DNA of 64,000 nucleotides from Halichoerus grypus (taxonomy: Eukaryota > Chordata > Mammalia > Carnivora > Phocidae). The stretch is taken from positions 82,667,903 to 82,731,902 of the forward strand of contig NC_135714.1 in the NCBI RefSeq assembly GCF_964656455.1, written 5' to 3'. Shown in pieces: positions 46,347 to 58,621 of this stretch (positions are counted from its first letter, which is position 1; the number at the start of each line of letters is the position of its first letter). The notes beneath the pieces are model-generated. The model made no database searches. It worked only from the letters and a program-made list of their open reading frames with translations, and was not told the origin of the DNA. The position numbers and the translations under genes are program-made.

Positions 46347-47179
46347 TATCAACATTCTTTTAATCCATCTCCTCAAACATTCACATTCCTTCTTTCTCTG
46401 GGAAATTGCAGGCTGTTTTTCTAGAAAATTCCATCCTACCTTTATTTTTTTTACTTTTCTCTGCCTGCTCTATCAATTTCCAAGAGACAATGACATGGTA
46501 AAGAAGTGGAGGGAAATTTTGGGCCTGTGACTGAGAGTATGTCACTGAGAATAAGGTAGAACATGTAGGGTGTTGGTAAACAGAATGAGTATGACTTATG
46601 AAAGTGAGACAGGTCAGAGAGTAAATATATTTGTCCAGGAAGACAAGCTTAGCCTCGTATTGTGCACAAAAGGTGGAAATATGGAAAATCTGAAAACTGT
46701 CATGTAAGTTGAAAGTGGAGAGACAAGGAAAGAGAAAATAATGAGAGATAGAGAAGAAAGTAGAGGGCCTGGTAAAGAATAGAATGCGTTAGTGAATGTC
46801 ATTTGAAAATTTGTGGTAGGTAAGACAAGTATTCAAAACCCATAGGTGTCCTATAAAATGAAGAAAATCTGGGTCACCTTAAAATCTGGGTCATCTATGC
46901 AATATTTGCCCATGTAAACTACCATCTTTTTTGGCTCATTAATCCATTCTGGCTCAATTTATAGGAATTCTGCTTAGTAGTTATTAACACTTATTTTTCA
47001 TCTAGCTTTCCATTTCTTCTGAGTTTTTCCCTTATGTCTTACCTGAAGCCCTTCCAATTTTGTTTTTTATCTCTTTTCAGGAAGTTCTCTAATTCGAATA
47101 GTGGTAATGATTTTCAACTTTTAAGGATGGTTTAGGGGAAAGCAAAGGGCAGTACTCTGTGCAGTTCTCAACTGGGCTT

Positions 47180-47262
47180 TCATGTTCTTGGTTCTGTAAT
47201 CTTGGGGAAGTCATGTTACTTCTTTAGTTTCAGTTTAAATACAATAATTTTAATAGTTTCCC
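47180..47262 (+). repeat. MIR SINE remnant
   Basis: ATCTTGGGGAAGTCATGTTACT and GTTTCAGTTTAAATACAATAA match the MIR core weakly. Confidence 0.5.
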
Positions 47263-47327
47263 CCCCCAGATATAATGTTCTCTAATGTGAAGCTGGCGAA
47301 GAGAATGCAATTTGTAAACTATGTTTT

Positions 47328-47525
47328 TTTTTTTAAAAGATTTTATTTATTTATTTGACAGAGAGATTGACAACGAGAGAGGGAACACAAGCAGGGGGGA
47401 GTGGGAGAGGGAGAAGCAGGCCTCCCGCTGAGCGGGGAGCCCAGTGCAGGGCTTGATCCCAGAATCCTGGGATCATGACCCGAGCCGAAGGCAGACGCCC
47501 AACGACTGAGCCACCCAGGCGCCCC
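47328..47525 (-). mobile_element. Can-SINE, full length
   Basis: Reversed element ending CCACCCAGGCGCCCC. Perfect TSD TGTAAACTATGTTTT at 47313-47327 and 47526-47540. It carries the common arctoid-type body (GAACACAAGCAGGGGG reversed), consistent with a young copy. Confidence 0.95.
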
Positions 47526-47624
47526 TGTAAACTATGTTTTACCTTATCTAAAGGTGTCAGTATTTTGAGATTAATTTAGTATATGATATCTGGGTAAAAA
47601 TTTAAATATCAGGTGCATTACTTT

Positions 47625-48195
47625 TTTTTTAAATAACAGCTTTATTGAAATATAATTCACATCTCATAAAATTCTCCTTTTTAAAGTATACACTCAATTT
47701 TTAAATATAATCACAGAGTTGTGCAACTGTCACCACCACTATCTAATTTAGGCAATTTTTATCACCCTACATCCCCAAAAGAAACCTTGTACCTATTTGC
47801 TATGACGTCCTGTTTCCTCTTCTTCTCTCCAGTCCTTCGTAACCACTAGTCTACTTTCTGTCTCTGTGTACTTGTCTGTTCTGGACATTTCATATAAATG
47901 CAATCATACAATATGTAATTTTTTGTGTCTAGCTTCTTTCAGTCAGCATGTTTCCAAGATTCATCCATGTTGTAGTATGCATCAGCACTTCATTCCTTTT
48001 TATTGATGAGTACTACTCCATGGTATGGAAAATCATATTTGTTTATGTGTTCATCAGTTGATGGACATTTGGGTTATTTGCACTTTTTGACTATTATAAA
48101 TAATGCAATTATAAACTTTCACATTTTTGTGTGCACAGATATTTTTAATTCTTTTGAGTATATACCAAAGAGTGGAATTGCTGGGTCATATAGTA
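47625..48195 (-). mobile_element. Old LINE-1 3' end, left piece (copy A)
   Basis: It starts with the reversed L1 3' end (AACAGCTTTATTGAAATATA, GAGTTGTGCAACTGTCACCA, GGACATTTCATATAAATGCA) and runs to TGGAATTGCTGGGTCATA, where an LTR interrupts it. It resumes at about 48901. Confidence 0.85.
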
Positions 48196-48900
48196 TGTTA
48201 GTTTCCTATTGTCATTGTAAAAAAATTACCACAAATTTTGTTGCTTAGAAGAATACAAATTTATTATCTTGAGTTCAGGAGGTCAGAAGTTTAGAACACG
48301 TTGGCAGGGGCTGCACTGTTTCTAGAGGCTCTAGAGGAGAATCACTTCCTTGCCTTTCCTAGCTTCTAGAGGCTGCCTGAACCCCTTGCTCATGGCCCCT
48401 ATCTACCATCTTCAAAACCAGCAGCGTAGTGTCTTCCAACTTTTCTCTATGATTCCTGCTTCCTTCTTCACATCTATTTTACTGACTCTCCTGCCTCTCC
48501 CTTTCCCTATAAAGATGGTTATGATTAGGGCGCCTGGGTGGCTCAGTCGTTAAGCGTCTGCCTTTGGCTCAGGTCATGATCCCAGGGTCCTGGGATCGAG
48601 TCCCACATCGGGCTCCCTGCTCGGCGGGAAGCCTGCTTCTCCCTCTCCCACTCCCCCTGCTTGTGTTCCCTCTCTCGCTGTGTCTCTCTCTGTCAAATAA
48701 ATAAATAAAATCTATAAAAAAAAAAAAAAAAGATGGTTATGATTACGTGCCCCCAGCCCTGATGATCCAGAATAATCTTTACAGCTCAAGAACCTTAATT
48801 TAATCATATTTGCAAAGTTCCTCTTGCCATGTAATGTAACATTCACAGATTATGGGGATTAGTAGGTGGACAACTTTGTGGCCTGTTATTTTGCTCATCA
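48196..48900 (-). mobile_element. LTR fragment (MaLR-like) nested in L1 copy A
   Basis: From TGTTAGTTTCCTATTG to TTGCTCATCA, the reversed sequence has a solo-LTR pattern (AAATTTATTATCTTGAG, TCTAGAGGCTCTAGAGGAG, CTTGCCATGTAATGTAAC). It begins and ends with TG/CA and contains no internal retroviral genes. It hosts the Can-SINE at 48528-48728. The exact family is not certain. Confidence 0.65.
48528..48728 (+). mobile_element. Can-SINE nested in an LTR fragment
   Basis: Near-consensus copy starting GGGCGCCTGGGTGGCTCAG with a 15-17 nt A-tail. Perfect 17-bp TSD AAAGATGGTTATGATTA at 48511-48527 and 48729-48745. It sits inside an LTR that itself sits inside an L1. Confidence 0.95.
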
Positions 48901-49222
48901 TATATGGTAATTCTATGCTTAACATCGTGAGGAACTGACAAACTGTTTTCTAAAGTGAATACCAGGGGTGCCTGGATGGCTCAGTCAGTTAAGTGTCTGC
49001 CTGTTAAGGGTCCTGGTATCAAGTCCCGCACTGGGCTCCCTGCTCAGAGAGGAGTCTGCTTCTCCCTCTCCCTCCACCCCCCACTCGAGCACTTTCTCTC
49101 TCTCATTCTCTCTCTCTCAAGTAAATAAATAAAATCTTTAAAAAAATAAAGTGAATACCATTTTACATTCCCACAAGCAATGTATGAGTGTTGCAAATTC
49201 TCCACATTTTTGTCAACACTTA
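48901..49222 (-). mobile_element. Old LINE-1, right piece of copy A
   Basis: It continues the L1 copy A order after the LTR: GGTAATTCTATGCTTAACAT, AACTGTTTTCTAAAGTGAAT, then (after the SINE) ATTCCCACAAGCAATGTATG and CAACACTTATT. The piece is split by the SINE at 48965-49147. Confidence 0.8.
48965..49147 (+). mobile_element. Can-SINE with internal deletion, nested in L1
   Basis: Head GGGGTGCCTGGATGGCTCAG. The usual CTCAGGTCATGATC stretch is missing (CTGCCTGTTAAGGGTCC instead). Perfect TSD AAAGTGAATACCA at 48952-48964 and 49148-49160. Removing the element restores continuous L1 sequence. Confidence 0.94.
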
Positions 49223-51310
49223 TTTTTAATTAATAAAATTTAGTTTTTAGAGCAGCTTCAAGTTTACAGAAAAGTGAGCAGAACGTACAGGGAGTTCCCA
49301 TATACTTTCTGTGCAGCACACACACACACAATCTCCCCGCCCATCAACAACCCCTACAGTGGTACATTTGTTACAATCTATGAACCTACAATGACACATC
49401 ATTATCACTCTAAGTCCACAGTTCACATTAGAGTTCATTCTTGGTATTGTATATTCCACTGGTTTTGACAAATGTATAATGCCAAGTATCTACCACTAGA
49501 GTATCATACAGAATAGTTTTTGTGTCTTAAAAATCCTCTGTACTCCATCTTTCCTCTATCCCCCAACCTTTATCAACCACGGATCCTTCTAATGTCTCTA
49601 AGTTTTGTCTTTTCCAGAATGTGATGTAGTTGGAATCATACAGCCTTTTCAGATGATTGGCTTACTTCACTTAGGAATATGCATTTAAGTTTCTTCTAGG
49701 TCTTTTCATGGATTGATAGCTCTTTTTTAATTGTTAATTTTTAGTGCTGAATAATATTCCATTGTCTGAATGTGCCACAGCTTATCTATTTACCTACTAA
49801 AGGATATCTTGGTTTCTTCTAAGTTTGGCAATTATGAGTAGAGCTGCTATAAACATCTGTGTGCAGGTTTTGTGTGGGTATAAGTTTTCAACGCATTTGG
49901 GTAAATACCCAGGAGTGTGGTTCATCTGGTAAAAGAATGTTTAGTTTTGTAAGAAACTGTCAAACTGTTTTCCAAAGTGGCTGTACCATTTTGCCTTCTC
50001 ACCAGGAAAGACTAAGAGTTCCTGTTGCTCTAGTTCCCACCAGCATTTAGTGCTGTCATTGTTTTGGATTTGGCCATTCTAATAGGTATGGATATCTCAC
50101 TGTTTCTATTTACAAATCTCAAATAACAGGTGATGTGGGACATCTTTTAATATGCTTATTTGGTATTATAAATCTTTTAATTAGTTCTTTTTTCTTGAAG
50201 AGTTTTAAAAAGGTCTTTGTATAATTTGGATAACTGTTTTATCAGATGTCTCTTTGCAAGTATTTTCTCCCAGTCTATGGCTTGTCTTCTCATTCAGCTC
50301 ATCAATTACTTCTTTCATGAATTGTGCTTTTGGTATTGTATTTAAAGAGTCATCACCAAACCCACGGTCATTTAGGTTATCTCCTATGTTATCTTGCAGA
50401 AGCTTTTATAGTTTTGTGTTTTACATTTACATTTAGGTGTATGATTCATTTGGAATTAGTTTTTGTGAAGAGTGTGGTCTGTTTCTAGATTCTTTTTTTT
50501 ATGTAAATTACAGAGCTATTCCAGCACTATTTGTTGAAAAGACCATCTTCTTTCTATTTTATTTCCCTTGATCTTTTGTCAAAGATCAGTTGACTACATT
50601 TCTGTGGTTCTATTCCTGAACTCTCTCTTTTGTTCTATTGATCTACTTGTCTATTCTTTCACCAATTCCACACTGTCTTGATTACTGTGACTTTATAATA
50701 AGTTGAAGTTGGGTAGTTTCAGTACTCAGACTTTGCTCTTCGCCTTCAACACTGAGTTGGCTACTCCGGATCTTTTTGCCTCTGTATTAAATTTTAGAAT
50801 CAGTTTGTCGATATCCACAAAATAACTTGCTGGGATTTTTATTGGCAATGTGTTCTGTGTTCATGAAAGATATTGGTCTGAGGGTTTTTGTTATTTTTTT
50901 GTTTTTTTATTTTTTGTTTGTAACATCTTTGTCTAGTTTTGGAATTAAGGTAATCCTGACCTCGTGGAGTTAGGAAATATTTTCTCTGCTTCTAACCTCT
51001 GAAACAGACTTTAGATAATTGGTATATTTTTTCTTTAAATAGTTGGTAGAATTCACCAGTGAACCCATCTGGGCCTGGTGCTTTCTGTTTTGGAAGGTTA
51101 TTAATTCCTGATTCAATTTCTTTAATAAACACAGGACACAGATTATTTCTTCTTGTGTGAGTTTTGGCAAACTGTGTCTCTCAAGGATTGGTCCATTTCT
51201 CCTCAGTTATCAAATGTGTGTGCATAAAGGTATTCATATTAGTCTTTTATTATCCCTTTAATGACCATTAAATGTGTAGTGATTTCTCCACTTTCACTTC
51301 TGATATTAGT
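49223..51310 (-). mobile_element. Second LINE-1 (copy B): 3' UTR through reverse-transcriptase region
   Basis: A different L1 3' end starts here (AGCAGCTTCAAGTTTACAG, CATACAGAATAGTTTTTGTG, GGAATCATACAGCCTTTTC) in the same reverse orientation. It continues through ORF2 landmarks: GTACCATTTTGCCTTCTC, TCCACACTGTCTTGATTAC, TTAGAATCAGTTTGTCGATA and CCATCTGGGCCTGGTGCTTT. About 2.1 kb, no long open frame. Confidence 0.85.
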
Positions 51311-54227
51311 ACATCCAAGCACATGATTTCATTTTGTTTTTGAAGAACCCACTGAGGAAATATTATACTATTTTTATAGATTGGCAAACTGAGGTTCAAT
51401 GATCTTAAATAAATTGATTAATCTTTTTCCTTTCTACCAATGTCTCTGATTGCCAATCTGTGAACAGTGCAGGGCTGGTTGTGTGATAATCATCCTGGTG
51501 AAATTTTTTATAATACAAATTCCAGGACACTCACTCCTGAAGATTCTAGTTTGATAGGTTTAGCTTGGAACATATTTTCTATACTTCATGTCCTCAGACT
51601 AGTTCAGGGAGTTAACTAGGTTTCACCTCTTACAACTACTGAAAGAGATTGGAAAAAGCTGCTCAGGGTCCTGTGCTGAATTCTGGGGCTGAAGGGGAAG
51701 TATTCTGTGATCCATTAGTGAGGGCTGTGATGGGGCCAGATGGAGGGAGTAGAATCCCACTGCCAAATATTGGCCAACTGTGATCTAGATAGTGACAGTT
51801 GGTAGGTGGGTCAGAAGAAAAAAAAAAAAAAAGGAAATTAGAGAATATCAGTTATATTTTGATTAAAAATTGCCTGAAAACATACTAAATATTTTATACA
51901 GCTATATTAGCTGTATCAGAAACTTAAATGTATCTCTTGGAAAAATACTAGTGATGACCACAGGATAGAGAGCCAAATAAAGGAGAGGGTCCAAAATACT
52001 CTTGCAAGTTTGCAATATTGGATTCCGGCACTGTCCCAGTCCTACCAGATTGCCTGTGCCAGGAATGCTAGGACTCTGTGTAAGAGCAGCTGCCATGTGC
52101 CCATGTTCTTTCTGTTGCAATCTTATGTCTTAAGGCAAAAAATGTGGCTCTGTGTATTTTAGCAATTGATCAAATATTTATTATTTCAAAACGTTCAGGG
52201 AGAAATCAAATGTATTTTGTAATCTTAAATTGTGTATGCTTATTTTTCATGTCTTATTATTACATTTTAATATTCAATGTGTAGATATTTGGAGAAACAG
52301 CTTAGAAGGTGGGTCTGGTAAAAATACACCTAAGTACATACAATGGCTGCCATAGATAGATATATTCATAGAAAGAAGTGATTAAGCTCTGCCATTTACA
52401 GACAAATGCTTCTTTTTGGGGTTTAATTTTCCATGACAATGTAGGCTTCTTCAAGGGGGAACTCCATACTTGGGATTCATTTAGGCTAGGAGAACTGTGC
52501 ATACAGCTTCTTGCTGTCACACTAGCAAGAGGTCTCATGCAATCCTCATTATTTCGGTGATCATCAGCAGGTAATTTGAGGCAGATTGAATAAACTCCTA
52601 GGATCCCCAACAAATTCTTAGTTTGTCTTCCACTCTTGTGGACATTGTTAATTCCTCTGTCCACCTAGAGTTGAAAGAAATGATGAATAAGGTCCTTTCC
52701 CACAGTCAGTGTCAGGATAGACCTTTGAACTGCTTAGTTACCTCCATACCTTTAGAAGGGTTGTGAAAAAGACTTATAACAAATATAAAGAGAAAAATGT
52801 TGCAGTTGATTAGTGATATCTGTCATCAGGCGAAAATTGGAAAGTTGCAGCACATGATTAGTAATTCTTTCCTCTTTGATTCATATCAGTAACAGTGGCT
52901 AGGTGGGGAAAAAATAAAAATATGTTAGGTATGATGTTACTATTATCAGCATGAAGGTAGGAAAAGAAAAGAACTGGACAAGAGGGCTGGCATGAAGTGT
53001 CTGGATATAATTTCCACAAAATCCAAACTTAGCCCTCACAAATCTCTACAGTACCAAAATTATTAGAAAATTTTAAAAACCCACAAAACTCTCTCAGATA
53101 CAGGTGTTAAATGCATTTTAAAAATATAATTGACCTTGAATTATAAATGCCTTCCTGTGTCTATTAATAACAATATTCCCCATTCAAAATCCATAAGATG
53201 TCAGTTCTTAGGAAAATCAAGTCGGAAAAATAGTTTATTACTTTGCTATTTAATCATTTGAAACTGGAAATTGGTCCTTACCTTGGTTCATAGTCTGAAG
53301 GTCTGGCATTTCCACTTGGTTTTACCATTGTAACAACGGAGACCTAGTGTTCTAAAGATAATTACATTTATTGTACAAGCTAACTGAAAAAGTGCTGAAT
53401 AATTGTCACTGCTTCAGAGATTAGATTTTGTAGTGATATTTTTCTACTAGCACTGCATTGAGATGCTTTTAATGGAAGGAGCTACAGTAATATTAAAGAA
53501 TTGTTGACAGCTACTTATGAGAGGACTTTTACATTTGTAAACAAAACTTGACTTTATCAAAAGCAAATATCAAGAGGTTATTTTACTCTCTGTTACACCT
53601 CATAAGGTAGCTCCAATATACTCTGGAGCAAGGGTGGAGTGGGTGGGAAAAGTTTAATATAGTAGAATATAGAGAAAAAACCTGATGTTAGGCAAAGCAA
53701 ATGACAAGGAACTAAAAAAGTTAAGTCCAGACAATAAAAATGTATGTGTTCTTTGTTAAATGATGCACTGAGATTTTAAAATAAAAGTTCCCATTTACCT
53801 CATACTCTGGGAAACACACTCAACTCTCAATATTTCCTGAAGGCAATGAGAATTCTTTTTCTTTTCTTTTTTTCATTTTTTGTCCCTTTGAGGGCATTAC
53901 CTTTAAGTCAACGAACGAAACAAGGAAACCCTCTAAACAACTGATTGGAAACCTAAGCTGGAGCTAAGACACATATTGAAATTAGGGCTATCATTGCTTG
54001 ACCATGGCTCAATTTCTGGTTTTCTCATTAGATGTCATACATGTGTTTCCTGTTATGCTTACTAAAAACAATATCTTATATCAGGTCACATTTCCTACAG
54101 ATACCAACAAAGAACTAATTTTCCAGCTTGCAGATTAACTTTGGAATAGGAAAAGAAATAGTTATTAAATAAATGGTACTGGGTAATTAATTAACTACTT
54201 GGGCTTTACTTTACATTTTATGAAACA
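51311..54227. other. Intergenic, no gene seen
   Basis: Unassigned DNA, with an A16 run at 51819. A 120-codon minus-strand frame (52302-52664) lacks recognised homology and has no splice or start context. Confidence 0.45.
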
Positions 54228-54236
54228 TGAAAGAAA

Positions 54237-54292
<56 letters not shown>

Positions 54293-54373
54293 AAAAGCAA
54301 GAGAAGGAGGGAGGGAAAGAAGGAAGGAAGGAAAGAAGGAAGGAAGGGAAGGAAGGAAGGAAGGAAGAGAGGG
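54228..54373. repeat. (GAAA)n/(GGAA)n polypurine microsatellite
   Basis: About 145 bp of purines: pure GAAA units at 54236-54291, then GGAA/GGGA units. The near-absence of pyrimidines accounts for the lysine/glutamate-rich open frame across it, which is not a gene. Confidence 0.93.
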
Positions 54374-54983
54374 AAAGGCAAGAAATCCCAGAATGGTTAG
54401 GGAATCAAATACTAAGCTAAAAGCATAAGAGAAAAACTTGGGAAAATATTTAATTTTAGGACTTGTATTTTCTAATTAAAAATAATCACAAGGAAAAAAG
54501 TGGACTTGGCTACATAAAAATTGAAAAATCAAAACCACTTTGTCAAGAACAGCAAATTAATAAAGAACAAACAATAAAGTGAGAATATATCTATGGCAAA
54601 TATGACTAACTAGGGATTCCTATCCTAAAAGTATAAATGGTTCCTAGAAATACATAAGAAAAATCTTAAGATCTCAAAAGCTTGAAAAAAAAAATGCCAT
54701 AGAGTTTTGTTCATATTTCTTTCAAATAGATATTGAAAATACAATGAAATACTTCACTTCGCTGGTAGTGAAAGAAATGTAAATTGAAAGAAGATGTTAT
54801 GCTGACCAAATGCTTATAAAACAAAATATACTAAGTAGCAAAAAGGATTTAGTAGAATAAAAGCATCCACCTACAGTATAAATTGAGGCAGTTTTTCCAA
54901 TTCAGTTTGGCCATATTGAGAGTCTCCAAAAAGTTAATAACTTTTTAGTCAGCTATTTCCATTATAGAAACCTATCTTATGGA

Positions 54984-55182
54984 GGGGTGCTGGGTGGCAC
55001 AGTCAGTTAAGTGTCCAACTCTTGGTTTTAGTTCAGGCCATGATCTCAGGGTTGTGAGATCGAGCCCCAAGTTAGGCTCTGTGCTCAGCATGGAGTCAGC
55101 TTGGGTTTCTCTCTCCCTCTCCCTCTGCCCCCCCTCCCAGCACTCTCTCTTTCAAATAAATAAATAAGTCTTTAAAATACAA
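54984..55182 (+). mobile_element. Can-SINE, older subtype, nested in L1
   Basis: It starts GGGTGCTGGGTGGCACAG and has the CAACTCTTGG subtype body. Perfect 18-bp TSD AGAAACCTATCTTATGGA at 54966-54983 and 55183-55200. It interrupts an old plus-strand L1. Confidence 0.94.
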
Positions 55183-55293
55183 AGAAACCTATCTTATGGA
55201 AACTGTCATGTACACAAATCATCATTCTAGTGTTATTTATGAGGAATAATCCAAATATCCAATTATAAGAGAATGATTTATATAATCTAGTCA

Positions 55294-55462
55294 ACCACTG
55301 TGTAGTTCCCAAACCAGCAAATCAACATCACTAGGAAAATTGTTACAAATGCACATTCTTGGTTCTACCTGACACTTTTTCTCAGAAACTTTGGGGTTGG
55401 CCCAGTATTCATAAAGCCTTCAAGATAATTTGATGCATACTCAAGCCTGAGAACCATTAATA
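55294..55462 (-). mobile_element. MER5A-like hAT non-autonomous element
   Basis: The right end reads GATGCATACTCAAGCCTGAG then AACCATTA, the reverse of the MER5A start. CACTAGGAAAATTGTTACAAAT and TTCTCAGAAACTTTGGGG are internal matches. It splits an old L1. Confidence 0.65.
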
Positions 55463-55654
55463 TAATGGAATATTACACAGACATTCAGTGTTCTTAAGGA
55501 ACACCTAACATGGAAAAATCTTTATAACTTAATATAAAGTTAATAAAAGAGTAAAAATTGCTCATATTTAATATGACCATGGGAATTATGCATAATATGA
55601 CTTCCATTTTGTAAATACATATATATCATATATAAAATCAAAATCCTTCATGTA

Positions 55655-55664
55655 TATGTGTATT

Positions 55665-55696
<32 letters not shown>

Positions 55697-55706
55697 CATA
55701 CACACT
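55655..55706. repeat. (CA)n/(TA)n microsatellite
   Basis: (CA)12 followed by TATATACATACACAC. Confidence 0.9.
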
Positions 55707-58613
55707 AGCAGAAAAAAATTGCTATTCTAAATGTATCAGAGGAGTTGACTCTGAATTACTTCTCTGAATGTTTACATATTTTTCCAAGTTCTCTTCTGTG
55801 ATGGCATATTACTTTTTATTATCATTAAAGGATCTTGGCCACAAACATTCTCATATGCATATACAATGTTCAAAGCCCCAAGTTTCCTATAACTGTAAAT
55901 ATTTATTTAACTTTCATGATGACATTGGTTTATTGCAAAGAGAGACCCCTTTTTCAACAACAGATGGTGCTTCATCATTGAAGAAAATGGTAAGATGTGG
56001 TACTTGGGTTGTCCTAGCCACAGGCAGGATGTGGCTGCCAGAGCAGAGCTGTAAGTCTTTGAGCAACTAGCCACATCCTCCTCCCACCAGTTCTTTTTTT
56101 AGCTGATGGCAACTCCCAGGATTCTGACATTAACCAAGGTTCACATCTTCTTCGTATTTCTATCATACCCCTCTTCTATCATCAGCAATTCTCACATTAA
56201 ACTTAGTACAGAGAGCAGGGTATAGAAATTAAAGAAATATTAGGCGTTAGATATTTCAAATAGCCAAGTTCATTTAGCCAAAATATTCCAGCAGGGGTGG
56301 GTGGGGGTACCAAGAAAAAGTGATAAACCACAGTTGTTTATCATCTCGTGTTAAAAATTATCTGTCCTTTGTTATCTCAAAAAACCATCACAATTTCTTC
56401 TCTGGTTAACTTTATTTGCAACTATCTAAGCACACGGAAGGTTCAACCTGTTCTACTAGTACTTGGACGATGTAGTCAATCTAACATTGTTTACAATGGA
56501 TTTTAAAGCGCTTAAGTGTTGGAAACATTTAAAATGTCATAGAAAATAAATATTGTAGCATGTGTCTCTTACTTGTCTAAATTACTGGAAAATGATCACT
56601 TCACTTTTGCTTCCTGCTCATGTTAATATATATAGTGAGAAGATTTGGCGACAGCCCCAACTGCTCTGAATTGACAACTGCCCTCAGGGTATTTAGAGAC
56701 TAAGAAAAGGCATCATTCAATTCCTAGGCTATGATCTGCTTCAGCCTCCATAGCTTATGTTGGAGAGATTCTGTGGGTGGAAATATGGTTCCACTCCTTA
56801 GGTAGGTGCAGAAATTGCCATGATCTGGAGGAATTCATTTGCATTAAAGAACAGTGACATATTAAAAGAAATATTCCAAATTCTCATAGAAACTAGAAAT
56901 GAAAGAGTATAATTTAATATAATGATCTTGCAAATTAAATCCACTTATCAAGCCTACTTAATGGCAATAAAGTCTTAGATATCCTAATATCTGTTATTCA
57001 AAATGTATGGATATATGAGTAGGATCAGAGACTGATTCTGAAAACCTAAAATCCCTCAGATGATGGTTAATATTCTGTGGTGTGTAGATGCTGTCAGCTG
57101 AATGTCATGGTCTTGTTCCTGTCACCTGAATATTATGTGTATTACCACGGTTGTTTTTGTGACTTCCTACAAATGTGCTTTGTGTCTCAGAGATATACTT
57201 ATAGATATTTGACTAAGGTTGGGAATCCTCAGAAGATTTTCAAAATAAACCTATGTGACATATGGAAACAGACTGCGACATGTAAATGCTGAAGATAAGG
57301 TGATCTTACAGAAAATAGAACAAGGGTAAATACAGCAAGGATCAGGATGGAAAGCTCAGTCAAAAATGAGAAATTTAAAACACCTGTGTTTTGGCAACAG
57401 TGGCTTGGCAGCTAGAACAGGGAGGACAGAGGAAGTTAAATCCATGCTGGCTTCCAGAACCCAGCTACAAAAAATGAACCGCTAGGACCAGATGGTTTTA
57501 TGGCTTTAGTAAACAATAGATTTGCATAATGCTTCCTCAATAATTCTGTCAGGAAGAGTGTTGAGCTAGAAAACAATGTACAATTGTGCCTTTTTTTGAA
57601 AACCTGCTCTCTAAATGGCCAACAGATAACTGGGGAGAAACTGAAATGTTGGGAAGAACAGATTATATAAAGGACTATTATCAGACCATCTTGACTGCAG
57701 AGTAATTGTAAATGCCAATATGTTTGGAAGTATTAGGTCTCTTCTGGTGGCCACATTATTAATTGATTCTCAAACAGGAATGAGGGCTTCTCTGATTTGG
57801 GGCACCACCTCCCTAAGGTTTCCTTGTTTGTTCTGATTTGTAGCTTCCTTTGACTTTTCTTTCTAAGGCTTGGGTGACTGCCATTTGGTTTCTCTTCAAG
57901 AAGAATCAACAAACCACTTAATGTTGAATTCTTTTCTAGTATACACATGTATCACTACTCCCTATTGATCTCAGGATGTGGAATCCCCACACATCTTTTG
58001 AACAAAATCCTCTGTTTCAGCAAGTGGATAGGAACTCTCATCTCTTCATTCATTCAACTGATTTAATTGACGATAATTATTCCCAGAGGTGATTCCTCCA
58101 CGTACAAATACAGATTTCTACTTTTAAACACCTGAATCACAAAATAGGCCAGTGGAATAATACATTACTAAAATCCACCTTTTCTAGTCCCCACGCATGG
58201 TAACAATTCCCTCCCCACTTTTAAGTTAAATGCCAAATATTGGTGTTGGGGCTTACAAATTCCAAAGCCTTCAGTTTCCATATGTCATAACTAAATACTG
58301 CCATGTTGAAGGGACAAAGACTAACAATAGGGAAGGCTGGGGACTGTGGTGAAGTGGCAAGCCTGGTCTAGAAAGAATTCAGCAGCCCTTCAGCTCTAAA
58401 CAATTGTTACCAAAGAAATGCAAAAGTAGCCCAAGAAATGCCCAACCTCCTGGATTTTAAAGTAAAATTAATTTTTAAAAAGCTCAACTTTATGATAATA
58501 CTGATGATTTTTCAAAGTTAGCAACAAAGTTTAAATTTTTATGTTGTAGGGACAAAGCACTTTTGTGAACAATATTTATCTTATAAAGTACCAGGCTGTG
58601 AACCCTACCTAGT
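55707..58613. other. Intergenic, no gene seen
   Basis: Nearly 3 kb of unassigned, mostly unique-looking DNA between the CA repeat and the hAT/Tigger nest. No convincing coding frame on either strand. Confidence 0.45.
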
Positions 58614-58621
58614 CTCTAAGT

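Larger units (their letters stand above)
54420..55620 (+). mobile_element. Ancient LINE-1 3' part of ORF2, split by a SINE and a MER5A
   Basis: Diverged L1 ORF2 C-terminal sequence: TGGACTTGGCTACATAAAAA, AAAACCACTTTGTCAAGAAC, and AATGGAATATTACACAGACA just after the MER5A. Older than both insertions it carries. Confidence 0.65.

Noticed and set aside
52302..52664. 120-codon minus-strand frame as a novel gene
   Set aside because: No recognisable family, no CpG or promoter context and no splice structure; this length is expected by chance in 64 kb.
54199..54420. Lys/Glu-rich 73-codon frame
   Set aside because: A direct translation of the GAAA/GGAA microsatellite.
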